A DNA stretch of 64,000 nt from Mycobacterium sp. AT1. GTDB taxonomy: Bacteria; Actinomycetota; Actinomycetes; Mycobacteriales; Mycobacteriaceae. The DNA is taken from positions 1 to 64,000 of the forward strand of contig NZ_MVOC01000003.1 in NCBI RefSeq assembly GCF_002043095.1. The letters are read 5' to 3'. The notes under the pieces are model-generated. The model had not been told where the DNA came from. It made no database searches and was given only the letters and a program-made list of their open reading frames with translations. Made by a program: the position numbers and the translations under genes. Positions 16,776-24,669 of this stretch are shown here, piece after piece. Positions within the stretch are counted from its first letter, which is position 1. Every line of letters begins with the position of its first letter.

Positions 16776-18305
16776 CTACCGACCCGCTGGTGACAACAGA
16801 GGCGAGGGGGAGTCGTCTCCTCCGGCAGCTTCGATGACGGCGTTTCGCGACTGAAAGTGAAGCGGCTCGTCGGGAAACTCCACCCGGCAAAGGTCGGCCT
16901 TGTCTGCCCAGTAATCCTGCGAGTGACGCCAGATGGGCTTGTCGCCTCGTCTGGGCAATGTGCTGGCCGCGCGCTGTACGTACCCGGGGTTGAATTCTTC
17001 GGTGTCCAGGTATGGCAGAAGGGCCATGTCGGCATCTTCTGGGCGAAGCCGCGGGATGACTGCGTCGACCCCGTGGCGCCGCATGTGATTGAGCAGTCTG
17101 CATACGAACGCTCCGACGAGGTCGACGCGCAACGTGTACGGGGCCGAGCGGAAATAGCCGACAACCCAAGCGAAGTTGGGGGTTTCGGTGAAGAGGATGC
17201 CGCGATAGGTCACGGTGTTGCGCATGTCGAACGGCACGCCGTCCTGCGATATCGCGATGTCACCGAACGCGGAGACGTTGAAGCCGGTCGCGGTGATGAT
17301 CACGTCTGCCTCGAGCACCGCACCGGACTTCAGACGCACGCCCTCGGATACGAAGGCATCGATCTCGTCGGTGACGACGTCCGCCGTGCCCGACCGAATC
17401 GCGTCGAAATAGTCGTTGTCAGGCACGTAACACACTCGCTGCCGCCACGGCTTGTACTGCGGGACGAAGTCGTCGGTCAGTTCACCGCCGAGTGCTTCAC
17501 GCACGCCGGCGAGCAAGTCTTGCTTGGCGTCCTCCGGGTTCGCCAGACTGTGTTTGACCCATTCATCGTGGTCCGTGAGGACCTGTTGACGCACGATTTC
17601 GTGTATCCACTCCTTGGGAATGTCGAGCTTGCGAAGCCGAGTGGCCAGTTCGTTCTCGTTCGGTGCTGCCACGAAGTACGTCGGGGAGCGCTGAAGTTGC
17701 GTCACGTGTGCAGCGGTGTCGGCGAGAGCCGGGATGATCGTGACCGCCGTTGCGCCCGAACCGATTACCAGCACCCGCATGCCGGAGCAGTCGTATCCCT
17801 GTGGCCAGCGCTGCGGGTGCAGGACGTCCCCGGAGAAGTCGCTCAGACCCGGCCAATCGGGGATGTATCCCTCGAGGTGTCGGTAATAGCCCTGGCACAT
17901 CCAGAGAAAGGTGGCGGTGTATCTCTCCGTGCGGCCGTCCCGGCACATGGCGGTGACGACCCAGTGCGACTTCTCCGAGGACCAATCCGCGGCCGTGACT
18001 TTGCGCGAGTACTGGATGCGGTCCTGCAAGCCATGCTCGTCGATGACCTCGCCGATGTAGTTCCTGATGGGCCCACCTCTGGCGATCGGGGCACCTTCCC
18101 ACGGCTTGAAACTGAATCCGTAAGTGAACAGGTCGGTATCGGAGCGGGCGCCTGGATAGGTGTTGGATCGCCAGGTGCCTCCGGGACCGTCGAAGGCGTC
18201 GAGAATGGCGAAATCAGCCCAAGGGCACTGCTTGGTGAGGTGGACGGCCGACCCCACGCCGGAAAGTCCCGCCCCGATGATCAGGACGTCGAGATGTGTT
18301 GCCAC
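16776..18305 (-). CDS. Flavin-containing Baeyer-Villiger monooxygenase (EthA/MymA-like)
   Basis: A 509-residue FAD/NADPH monooxygenase. It has G-A-G-L-S-G for FAD near the N-terminus, the type-I BVMO-like F-L-W-M-C-Q-G-Y-Y segment, a second Rossmann motif G-S-G-A-T-A, and A-T-G-F-N later, all closely matching M. tuberculosis EthA and MymA. It inserts oxygen into ketones or oxidises S/N compounds. Start: GTG at 18305, preceded by AGGGAG and giving the standard T-H-L-D-V-L-I-I-G-A-G opening; a 29-codon extension lacks homology. Divergent from an AraC regulator, as mymA is from virS. Confidence 0.9.
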   Translation of the reverse strand: MATHLDVLIIGAGLSGVGSAVHLTKQCPWADFAILDAFDGPGGTWRSNTYPGARSDTDLFTYGFSFKPWEGAPIARGGPIRNYIGEVIDEHGLQDRIQYSRKVTAADWSSEKSHWVVTAMCRDGRTERYTATFLWMCQGYYRHLEGYIPDWPGLSDFSGDVLHPQRWPQGYDCSGMRVLVIGSGATAVTIIPALADTAAHVTQLQRSPTYFVAAPNENELATRLRKLDIPKEWIHEIVRQQVLTDHDEWVKHSLANPEDAKQDLLAGVREALGGELTDDFVPQYKPWRQRVCYVPDNDYFDAIRSGTADVVTDEIDAFVSEGVRLKSGAVLEADVIITATGFNVSAFGDIAISQDGVPFDMRNTVTYRGILFTETPNFAWVVGYFRSAPYTLRVDLVGAFVCRLLNHMRRHGVDAVIPRLRPEDADMALLPYLDTEEFNPGYVQRAASTLPRRGDKPIWRHSQDYWADKADLCRVEFPDEPLHFQSRNAVIEAAGGDDSPSPLLSPAGR

Positions 18306-18427
18306 GGGCCACTCCCTGCCTACTGGGAATCGCCGACGCCGTCCGTCCGTCGCCGGTCGATCGGCTCCCAGGATGCGCGCTCCAATCTGCAATCGCGGAG
18401 TGCTTTACACGCCAACAATGTGGCAAA

Positions 18428-19420
18428 ATGAGCCAGATGGTGGATGCCTACGGCCTGCCAAGCCCGATCGGCTACTTCCGCACGATCCAGCGTGCGCTTG
18501 GTGCTGATGGCGACTTTCTCGAAGGAACCGGCCTGACTCAAGCCCAGGTGGAGTCCTCCACGGTGGACATCGACCTTGGCAGGCAACTCCAGCAGATCAG
18601 GAACGTCGTGGATCGGTGTGGACGCGACTGGGTGTTCCAGCAGCCGGAGATCTGGGGCGCTGCGATGCACGGCGCAGTTGCAATCGCAGCCACCTCTGCT
18701 CCCACCATCGGCCGTGCACTCGAGGTCATGCAGCGCTTTGGCAGGTCGCGCGCGAGCTGGTCGGAGACCCGCATAACGTCGACGAGGCAACACATTTGCT
18801 TTGATCTCGACCTCAGTGTTCCGCTGGAGGTGGACGAATGGCGTCACCTGATCGAAGTTCACTTCGTGACGGTCCGGTATCTGGTGCAAAGTGCACTGGG
18901 GCGGGAGCCGAAGGAGATGAGCTTCTTCTTCCGCTGTCCTCAACCTGACTACGACGGCAGGATCCGGCAGGTATTGGGGCACGACGTCCAATTCTCGGCG
19001 TCGGCGAATCGTGTTCGCATTCCGCGTAACTGGGGCTCCATGCGTCCGGTCGGAGAGGATCCGCGACTGCATGCGCAGGCGATCGACGAACTGTCGGGGT
19101 CGGCCGACATTGCTGCAGACACCGCGTACTTCAAACTTCGCGTCGAGCGGACTCTGCGCGGTTCGCCGCAGGGCAGGCTCTCTGCCGACGACGTTGCGAA
19201 GTCGCTGGCGGTATCGCGTCGGACGATGGCACGACGACTACTGGCAGAGGGAACCACCTTTCGAGTGCTGAGCGACAACGAGGCCAAGCGGAGGGCGCGC
19301 GCCATGAGCAGGGCGGGCCTTACCCGCGAGGTGATGGCAGTGCGCCTCGGCTACGACGATCCGACGAGTCTGAGCCGGGCGTGGCGGCGCTGGGCGGCGC
19401 AGGACTCTGTCGAGACATGA
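18428..19420 (+). CDS. AraC-family regulator with arabinose-binding-like N-terminal domain
   Basis: A 330-residue regulator. The first 200 residues resemble the OruR/VirS type of sensory domain; the last 90 carry two helix-turn-helix motifs (S-A-D-D-V-A-K-S-L-A-V-S-R-R-T-M-A-R-R-L and T-R-E-V-M-A-V-R-L-G-Y). Start at the ATG at 18428; another ATG is nine bases on. It faces the BVMO gene across about 120 bp, the arrangement of virS and mymA, so activation of that monooxygenase is likely. Its TGA overlaps an in-frame ATG of the TetR frame. Confidence 0.88.
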   Translation: MSQMVDAYGLPSPIGYFRTIQRALGADGDFLEGTGLTQAQVESSTVDIDLGRQLQQIRNVVDRCGRDWVFQQPEIWGAAMHGAVAIAATSAPTIGRALEVMQRFGRSRASWSETRITSTRQHICFDLDLSVPLEVDEWRHLIEVHFVTVRYLVQSALGREPKEMSFFFRCPQPDYDGRIRQVLGHDVQFSASANRVRIPRNWGSMRPVGEDPRLHAQAIDELSGSADIAADTAYFKLRVERTLRGSPQGRLSADDVAKSLAVSRRTMARRLLAEGTTFRVLSDNEAKRRARAMSRAGLTREVMAVRLGYDDPTSLSRAWRRWAAQDSVET

Positions 19421-19460
19421 CCGTGGGAGGCGGGTGGTACGTCTGCCTGCCCGGATACGC

Positions 19461-19478
19461 GTACGCTGTACCTCTAAT
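19461..19478 (+). promoter_or_regulatory. GTAC-N3-GTAC operator abutting a -10 box (tetR1)
   Basis: GTACGCTGTAC at 19461-19471, then one base, then TCTAAT (19473-19478), five of six matches to TATAAT. The same geometry recurs before the second TetR gene and the hydrolase gene. Fifteen bases here (19459-19473) differ at one position from 23100-23114. Confidence 0.6.
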
Positions 19479-19515
19479 TGGCGACCTGGATGGTGTGGCG
19501 GAAGGCTGGTGCGGA

Positions 19516-20205
19516 GTGCGGGCTCGCTTCACCGTCGACGAGATCGCTCAGTGTGCCCTGAACATCGTCGAGCGTGACGGCGTGGGCGGACTGACGATGC
19601 GTGCAGTGGCTTCCCAATTGAAGACGGGTCCGATGACGTTGTACAACTACGTCAGCGGGCGGGAAGGTCTCGAAGATCTGGTGGTCGGTGCGATCATCGA
19701 GTCGCTGGTGCTGCCAGAGACCACCGACGATTGGCGGACCGACCTTCGGGAAACGGCAACGGCCCTGTGGGAGGTGTTGCGTGCGCATCCGAACGTCATC
19801 CCCCTCATTCTGATGCGCCGCGCGGTGTCGTTGTCTGCCTTCGCTCCAGCCGAGCAGATGATCGCCGCGCTATCCCGGTCGCATTTGAGCGAACGTGACG
19901 TATTGGCCGCGTTTCGCGCCATCCTGGCGCTGGTGACGGGGTCTGCCCAAGCGGAGTTTGCCGGGCTCTTCGCGGGCACGTCGGAGCACGATGAGGCGAA
20001 CGCCGCCGGTGCTGCGAGGGTCGGCGAACTCGCCCGCGATCAATATCCGCACATCGCAAAGTTGGCGAAGGTCAGCGATCGATCGACGGCGGCTGCCGAT
20101 TTCCAACGCGGCCTCGCGATCTTCCTGCAAGGCCTAGGCGCCGTCGAGGAGCAGCCTGGGGCGAATCGAGTTCAGAAGCCGACCCGACGTGGAACCCGCT
20201 CATAG
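19516..20205 (+). CDS. TetR-family transcriptional regulator (TetR1)
   Basis: A protein of about 229 residues. The N-terminal HTH reads F-T-V-D-E-I-A-Q-C-A-L ... L-T-M-R-A-V-A-S-Q-L ... P-M-T-L-Y-N-Y-V, close to the classical TetR class, and the rest is a helical ligand-binding domain of TetR_C type. The start is uncertain: GTG at 19516 gives the usual short lead-in to the HTH and has GGAAGG upstream, GTG at 19495 and an ATG at 19417 overlapping the AraC stop are also in frame. The operator-like palindrome at 19461 argues for a promoter inside the longer frame and so for a downstream start. Confidence 0.82.
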   Translation: MRARFTVDEIAQCALNIVERDGVGGLTMRAVASQLKTGPMTLYNYVSGREGLEDLVVGAIIESLVLPETTDDWRTDLRETATALWEVLRAHPNVIPLILMRRAVSLSAFAPAEQMIAALSRSHLSERDVLAAFRAILALVTGSAQAEFAGLFAGTSEHDEANAAGAARVGELARDQYPHIAKLAKVSDRSTAAADFQRGLAIFLQGLGAVEEQPGANRVQKPTRRGTRS

Positions 20206-20232
20206 CCGCCCAAGAGCATGCCCGCCGCTTCG

Positions 20233-21390
20233 TCACAGCAGGGCCCTGGACATGACGACTCGTTGAATCTGATTGGTACCTTCGTAGATCTGAGTGATCT
20301 TGGCATCGCGCATCATGCGTTCCACGGGGAAGTCGGTGGTATAGCCTGCCCCACCGAACAATTGGACGGCGTCCGTGGTCACACTCATGGCGACGTCGGA
20401 GGCAAAGCACTTACATGCTGAGGAGATGAAGCTGAGGTCGTCCTCGCCACGCTCGGCGCGGGCGGCGGCGGTGTACACCATGAGTCTGGCCGCTTCGATC
20501 TTCATCGCCATGTCAGCCAGCATGAACTGCACGGCTTGGAAGTCCGAGATGGAACGTCCAAATTGATTGCGCTCCTTGGTATATGCGATAGCCGCATCCA
20601 GAGCACCCTGCGCAATCCCCACGGCTTGAGCTCCGATGGTCGGACGGGTGTGGTCCAAGGTGGCCAACGCGGTCTTGAATCCGGTACCGGGTGCGCCGAC
20701 GATCCGGTCTCCGGGAATGCGGCAGTCGGTGAAGTACAACTCGGTCGTCGGAGAACCCTTGATGCCAAGCTTGCGCTCCTTGGCGCCCACCGTGAACCCA
20801 TCGTCGTCCTCGTGAACCATGAATGCCGATATTCCGTTTGGCCCCTTGCTCGGATCGGTGACGGCCATCACGGTGTACCAGCTCGAAGCGCCGCCATTGC
20901 TGATCCAAGCCTTGGCTCCGTTGAGGATCCAATCCTCACCGCTGGCCCGGGCCCGCGTCCGCATCGCTGCGGCGTCGCTACCGGCCTCTCGTTCGGACAG
21001 CGCGTATGACGCCATGGCCGTGCCGGATGCGAGGTCGGTGAGGACCTGCATCTTGAGTTCCTCGGCGCCGTTCAGGATCAAGCCCATCGTGCCCAGTTTG
21101 TTCACTGCGGGGATCAAGGATGCTGAGGCATCCACCCGGGCGACCTCCTCAATGAGGATGCACGTTGCCACCGAGTCTGCACCCTGTCCTCCGTAGGCTT
21201 CGGGTACGTGCACTGCGTGAAACCCTGCGGTGGTCAAAGCCTTCAGGGCCTCGTGTGGGAAGCGCGCGTTCTCGTCCACGTCGGCGGCGTGGGGGGCGAT
21301 CTGCCTCTCGCACAGGACGCGTAGCGCCCTCCGCAATTCTTGGTGCTCCTCGGGTAGTTGGAACAGATCGAAATCTGACGTCAGGGACAT
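20233..21390 (-). CDS. Acyl-CoA dehydrogenase, FadE25-like
   Basis: A 385-residue FAD enzyme that oxidises acyl-CoA to 2-enoyl-CoA. Hallmarks are Y-A-L-S-E-R-E-A-G-S-D-A, W-I-S-N-G-G, the R-N-Q-F-G-R-S-I-S-D-F-Q segment and the catalytic Glu in Q-I-Y-E-G-T-N-Q-I-Q-R near the C-terminus. Long stretches match M. tuberculosis FadE25 from memory, but the location differs, so this may be a paralogue. It is the third gene of a minus-strand unit (hydrolase, DinB-like protein, dehydrogenase) with 36 bp to the upstream gene, and the palindromic operators before the hydrolase probably govern it. Confidence 0.92.
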   Translation of the reverse strand: MSLTSDFDLFQLPEEHQELRRALRVLCERQIAPHAADVDENARFPHEALKALTTAGFHAVHVPEAYGGQGADSVATCILIEEVARVDASASLIPAVNKLGTMGLILNGAEELKMQVLTDLASGTAMASYALSEREAGSDAAAMRTRARASGEDWILNGAKAWISNGGASSWYTVMAVTDPSKGPNGISAFMVHEDDDGFTVGAKERKLGIKGSPTTELYFTDCRIPGDRIVGAPGTGFKTALATLDHTRPTIGAQAVGIAQGALDAAIAYTKERNQFGRSISDFQAVQFMLADMAMKIEAARLMVYTAAARAERGEDDLSFISSACKCFASDVAMSVTTDAVQLFGGAGYTTDFPVERMMRDAKITQIYEGTNQIQRVVMSRALL

Positions 21391-21426
21391 GGCGGCTCCC
21401 GGGTGGAAGTGATGTGGCCGAACAGG

Positions 21427-22101
21427 TCAAGCGTCACGTCGGGCGTGGCCGGATGGTGCGACGATCCTGGAGCTGAGAGTTGACACTCCGTCGCCGGAAA
21501 GAAAGGCGAGTGCACGTGGGCGTCCCGCCAGCGCCGATGCGAGGTGCGCTGCTCTTCCCTCGACCACGCCGAATGCGTTGCCATCGGCCGTTGACGTCCA
21601 GCCCGTGTCCGTTGCGCGGAGGGTCAGGCCCGCTGCGTTTCGCTTCGCGGGAACGAAGGGATTGGGTAGGCCAACCTCCGTGGCGAGAACCGCGTCGACT
21701 ATCTCCTCGGGCACGTCGGCTGGTCTGCTCAGTGCCAGGGCAATGTCGAGATGATGCAGGACGTGGTCGCCCAGCAGCAGCCCGGGCGGGAACACGCGTC
21801 CGATCCCATGCCTATGGTCGATCAGCAGTTCGAAGGAGCCGATCAGTTCCTCTGGAGTGCAGCGGTGTGCAAGGCGCTGCGCCAGTGAGGTATTGGTCTC
21901 GTCGAAATCCATCCGATGCCTCGCCATCGACCAGCAGAGCGATGGCACGGAGATGCTGTATCCGATGACGAGGTGAGCGAGGACGTCATGTGTGGTCCAC
22001 TCGGAGCACAGGCTCGGCCGCGTCCACTCCACGGGCGTCAGCGAGCGGGCGAAGTCCACGAAGTGGTGGTCTTGGCGCTTGAGCAAGTCACGGTTCGACA
22101 C
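21427..22101 (-). CDS. DinB/MDMPI-fold protein (maleylpyruvate isomerase family)
   Basis: A 224-residue protein of the actinobacterial mycothiol-dependent maleylpyruvate isomerase-like family. The N-terminal four-helix bundle has the usual C-S-E-W-T-T-H-D-V-L-A-H-L-V motif and a late G-D-H-V-L-H-H-L-D-I motif; together these His residues bind a metal in the family. Its GTG start overlaps the hydrolase stop by 14 bases, so translation is coupled. Could be a thiol transferase or isomerase acting on a product of the neighbouring enzymes; substrate unknown. Confidence 0.8.
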   Translation of the reverse strand: MSNRDLLKRQDHHFVDFARSLTPVEWTRPSLCSEWTTHDVLAHLVIGYSISVPSLCWSMARHRMDFDETNTSLAQRLAHRCTPEELIGSFELLIDHRHGIGRVFPPGLLLGDHVLHHLDIALALSRPADVPEEIVDAVLATEVGLPNPFVPAKRNAAGLTLRATDTGWTSTADGNAFGVVEGRAAHLASALAGRPRALAFLSGDGVSTLSSRIVAPSGHARRDA

Positions 22102-22981
22102 GCAGTTCCCTACGTAAGAAGGCTGTTTGGTCGGCCACCAACGTGTGCACTAGCGGGGGATGGTAGATCTCGAAGTGGTCACCGTCATAGGAACGGACCG
22201 TCGTCCTCGGAGCGGCACCAGCCACGTCGTACACGTGCTTGACATCCATCAAGTTCTCCTTGGAGGATACGCAGATCATCAGCGGGGCTTTGATTTTCGA
22301 TGCCTTGCGCTTCGCGCTGATCACTGCGAGACCCAGGGCGTTGGCCGCCGCAATCCGGTTGTCGAACGGAGAATCCTGGGGCGCCGTGGAGTTCCAGCCT
22401 TGGAGTGCGCCTGGCGCGGTGACCACGGCTGTGCCCCCCGGGGCGCCAACGATGGGAATGTACTTGCGTGCGGATCCGGTGGCGGCGCGAACCACGTCTT
22501 CGATGATCGGCGGGGTCATCCTGAACACGGGTCCAAGTCCGGAGTGCAGTGCGGCGCCCGGGCCGTACACGATCGGGCACTGAACCACGACTGCGGCGAC
22601 GTCACTGCGTTCGCTGGACAGGCGCAGCGCATGCATGGCGCCAAGGCTGGTGCCCCACAGGCCCACCCGCCGGGCGTCGATGTGCGAGTCGGACTTGAGG
22701 AAATCGTAGGCAGCCTGCGCGTCGGCGTGTTGGCGCCGCATTGACAGCCGCTGGCGAGGGCTGCCCGCGGAGGCTCCCGTGGTGCGGTAGTCGAAAGCGA
22801 GTGTGGCTACTCCCGCTGCGCTGAAAGCCTGTTCGTACTGCTCCAACATCATCTGATGTGTCGCGCCAAGACCGTGGATCAGGACGACCGCCGGGTGCGG
22901 TCCTGGCCCATCGGGGTAGGTCAACCAGGCCGCACACCGGGTGCCGTCTGAATCGAAGCTCGCGTCGGTCGTCGTCGTCAT
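22088..22981 (-). CDS. Alpha/beta hydrolase
   Basis: A 297-residue hydrolase with oxyanion region H-G-L-G-A near residue 35, nucleophile elbow G-T-S-L-G-A (Ser), and C-terminal D-G-D-H-F-E containing the His. Resembles dienelactone-hydrolase or X-Pro dipeptidyl-peptidase-like carboxylesterases. The ATG at 22981 is preceded by AGAGGA at good spacing; a 20-codon upstream extension runs through the operator palindromes and is disfavoured. First gene of the hydrolase-MDMPI-FadE unit, divergent from tetR2. Confidence 0.88.
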   Translation of the reverse strand: MTTTTDASFDSDGTRCAAWLTYPDGPGPHPAVVLIHGLGATHQMMLEQYEQAFSAAGVATLAFDYRTTGASAGSPRQRLSMRRQHADAQAAYDFLKSDSHIDARRVGLWGTSLGAMHALRLSSERSDVAAVVVQCPIVYGPGAALHSGLGPVFRMTPPIIEDVVRAATGSARKYIPIVGAPGGTAVVTAPGALQGWNSTAPQDSPFDNRIAAANALGLAVISAKRKASKIKAPLMICVSSKENLMDVKHVYDVAGAAPRTTVRSYDGDHFEIYHPPLVHTLVADQTAFLRRELRVEP

Positions 22982-23007
22982 GTCCTCTTTCCCCTCAATC
23001 GGAACGC

Positions 23008-23025
23008 ACAATAAGTACGGCGTAC
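23008..23025 (-). promoter_or_regulatory. GTAC-N3-GTAC operator abutting the hydrolase -10 box
   Basis: On the minus strand GTACGCCGTAC (23025-23015), one base, then TATTGT (23013-23008), which fits TANNNT. This is the same spacing as at 19461 and 23102. The ATG of the hydrolase is about 27 bases downstream. Confidence 0.6.
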
Positions 23026-23035
23026 GCATCAATGA

Positions 23036-23046
23036 GTACAACGTAC
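23036..23046. promoter_or_regulatory. Second GTAC-N3-GTAC operator
   Basis: GTACAACGTAC, centred 21 bp from the site at 23015-23025, i.e. two helical turns on the same DNA face. A TTGACA hexamer lies just beyond on the minus strand (23061-23056), so binding here would cover the promoter core. Confidence 0.55.
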
Positions 23047-23101
23047 TGATCCGAGTGTCAACACCCCCGGATTTGGCGAAGCCGGAGGGGGCCGGTGAGG
23101 C

Positions 23102-23119
23102 GTACGGTGTACCTATGAA
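23102..23119 (+). promoter_or_regulatory. GTAC-N3-GTAC operator abutting the tetR2 -10 box
   Basis: GTACGGTGTAC (23102-23112), one base, then TATGAA (23114-23119). The identical layout upstream of tetR1 suggests one repressor, or two related ones, reading the same site. Confidence 0.6.
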
Positions 23120-23205
23120 TGGGAATCATCGATGGAGCGGTCTCGGCGAGCGCACGCCGTCACTTCTCGGTCGCGCTTGCGCGATCGGCTGCGCAGGAGG
23201 GCGCC

Positions 23206-23841
23206 ATGTCTAGAAAGTCGTTGAGGCACACTGCAAAAGGTGAGCACACCCGGCAACGAATCGTGGAAGCGGCTGATCGTCTAATCGGATGGCGCGGCGT
23301 GACCCGCGTGACCCTGGAGGACGTTCGCGCCGAGGCGAACGTGAGCAGCTCCCAGATCTACCACTACTTTGCCGACAAGCAGGCCTTGATCGCCGCCGTC
23401 GTCGACCGTCAGGACTCCCTGTCGTCGGTCGGTGAGTCGATGCTGGGCGCTTTCGAGTCGGCGGACGCCGTGAGGTCGTGGGGCCGACGCCTCGTCGAGG
23501 CGCAGCGCGAGTCGCGGTCGGCAGGTGGTTGTCCCATCGTGACGCTTGGCACCGGGTTGATGGATCTCGACGTCGACACGGTCGGCCAGCTCGCGCGGAT
23601 CTTTCGCCGATGTGAGGACGGAATTCGCGCTGGATACCGAACCATGCACGCCAACGGGGAGCTCCCGCGCAGCGCTGATCCAGACGCCCTCGCGACCATG
23701 ACGTTGGCTACCGCCATCGGTGGGCTCGTGCTCACCCAGCTGAACGGCGACCCCGAGCCGCTGCAGGTGGCGTTGGACGCCATGCTCGACTGTCTGCAGT
23801 CCCGTCAGGCACTAACGCCAAAGACATTGGTGCCAAACTAG
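23206..23841 (+). CDS. TetR-family transcriptional regulator (TetR2)
   Basis: A 211-residue regulator. HTH: T-R-Q-R-I-V-E-A-A ... V-T-L-E-D-V-R-A-E-A-N-V-S-S-S-Q-I-Y-H-Y-F. The C-terminal part (G-G-C-P-I, then A-T-M-T-L-A-T-A-I-G-G) matches the NemR/AcrR-like subgroup. AGGAGG lies five bases before the ATG at 23206, which decides the start against a 29-codon longer frame. The SDR and FadD genes follow on the same strand, and the hydrolase operon diverges. Likely represses its own operon and the hydrolase operon through the GTAC palindromes. Confidence 0.9.
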   Translation: MSRKSLRHTAKGEHTRQRIVEAADRLIGWRGVTRVTLEDVRAEANVSSSQIYHYFADKQALIAAVVDRQDSLSSVGESMLGAFESADAVRSWGRRLVEAQRESRSAGGCPIVTLGTGLMDLDVDTVGQLARIFRRCEDGIRAGYRTMHANGELPRSADPDALATMTLATAIGGLVLTQLNGDPEPLQVALDAMLDCLQSRQALTPKTLVPN

Positions 23842-23884
23842 ATTGGATTGGAAGTTCCAAAAACTTGTGTCTACCGTTCGGGAT

Positions 23885-24637
23885 ATGACTTTGGACTTGG
23901 CAGGATCGACGGCGTTGGTGACGGGTTCGACGAGCGGCATCGGGACCGCGATAGCAACGGAACTGGCTCACCGTGGGGCCCACGTATTGGTCTGTGGACG
24001 CGACGCGGAACGGGGCGAGCGGGTCGTCGGCAACCTGCGCGGCGCCGGCGGCCGGGCGGACTTCATTCCTGCTGACCTCGGGGGAGGTGCTGCGGCAGCC
24101 AAGGATCTGGCCGCTCGGGCTCAGCAGATCGCGGATCGAAACGTAGACATCCTGGTCAACAATGCGGCAGTGGGGATCATCGCTCCGACGGCGGACATGC
24201 CCGAGAGCGGATTCGATGCAGCAATCGCGACCAACCTCGCCGCGCCCTACTACTTGGTCGGTGCATTGGCACCTGCGATGGCCGAAACAGGTAGGGGGGC
24301 AATCGTCAACGTGGCCAGCATGGCAGGCGAATTCGCGCTGCCCGGAATGTCCGTGTACGGCGCAACCAAGGCTGCGTTGCTGTTCTTGACCAAGAGCTGG
24401 GCTGCCGAATTCGGGCCGCGAGGCGTTCGGGTCAATGCAGTAACCGTCGGCCCGACGCGTACCCCCGGTTCGGCTGAACTGGGTGAGGCGCTCGACGCGC
24501 TGGCCGCGCAAGCGCCTGCGGGTCGCGTTGCCGACCCCGCCGAGATCGCCTCGGCCGTCGTATTCCTGATCAGCGACGCAGCGAGCTTCGTGCACGGCGC
24601 AGCGCTGTCCGTTGACGGCGGCCGTACCGCGGTGTGA
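23885..24637 (+). CDS. Short-chain dehydrogenase/reductase (SDR)
   Basis: A 250-residue NAD(P)-dependent oxidoreductase: T-G-S-T-S-G-I-G cofactor motif near residue 12, N-N-A-A-V-G, catalytic Ser in N-V-A-S-M-A and Y-G-A-T-K with the Tyr and Lys, then the C-terminal V-D-G-G-R motif of classical SDRs. Start at 23885 gives the usual L-A-G-S-T-A-L-V-T-G opening; an upstream in-frame ATG at 23843 abuts the tetR2 stop. Probably interconverts a hydroxy and keto intermediate in the pathway with the adjacent acyl-CoA genes. Confidence 0.9.
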   Translation: MTLDLAGSTALVTGSTSGIGTAIATELAHRGAHVLVCGRDAERGERVVGNLRGAGGRADFIPADLGGGAAAAKDLAARAQQIADRNVDILVNNAAVGIIAPTADMPESGFDAAIATNLAAPYYLVGALAPAMAETGRGAIVNVASMAGEFALPGMSVYGATKAALLFLTKSWAAEFGPRGVRVNAVTVGPTRTPGSAELGEALDALAAQAPAGRVADPAEIASAVVFLISDAASFVHGAALSVDGGRTAV

Positions 24638-24669
24638 TTTTTCGGGCATCCAGCATGGACGGGGCCAGC

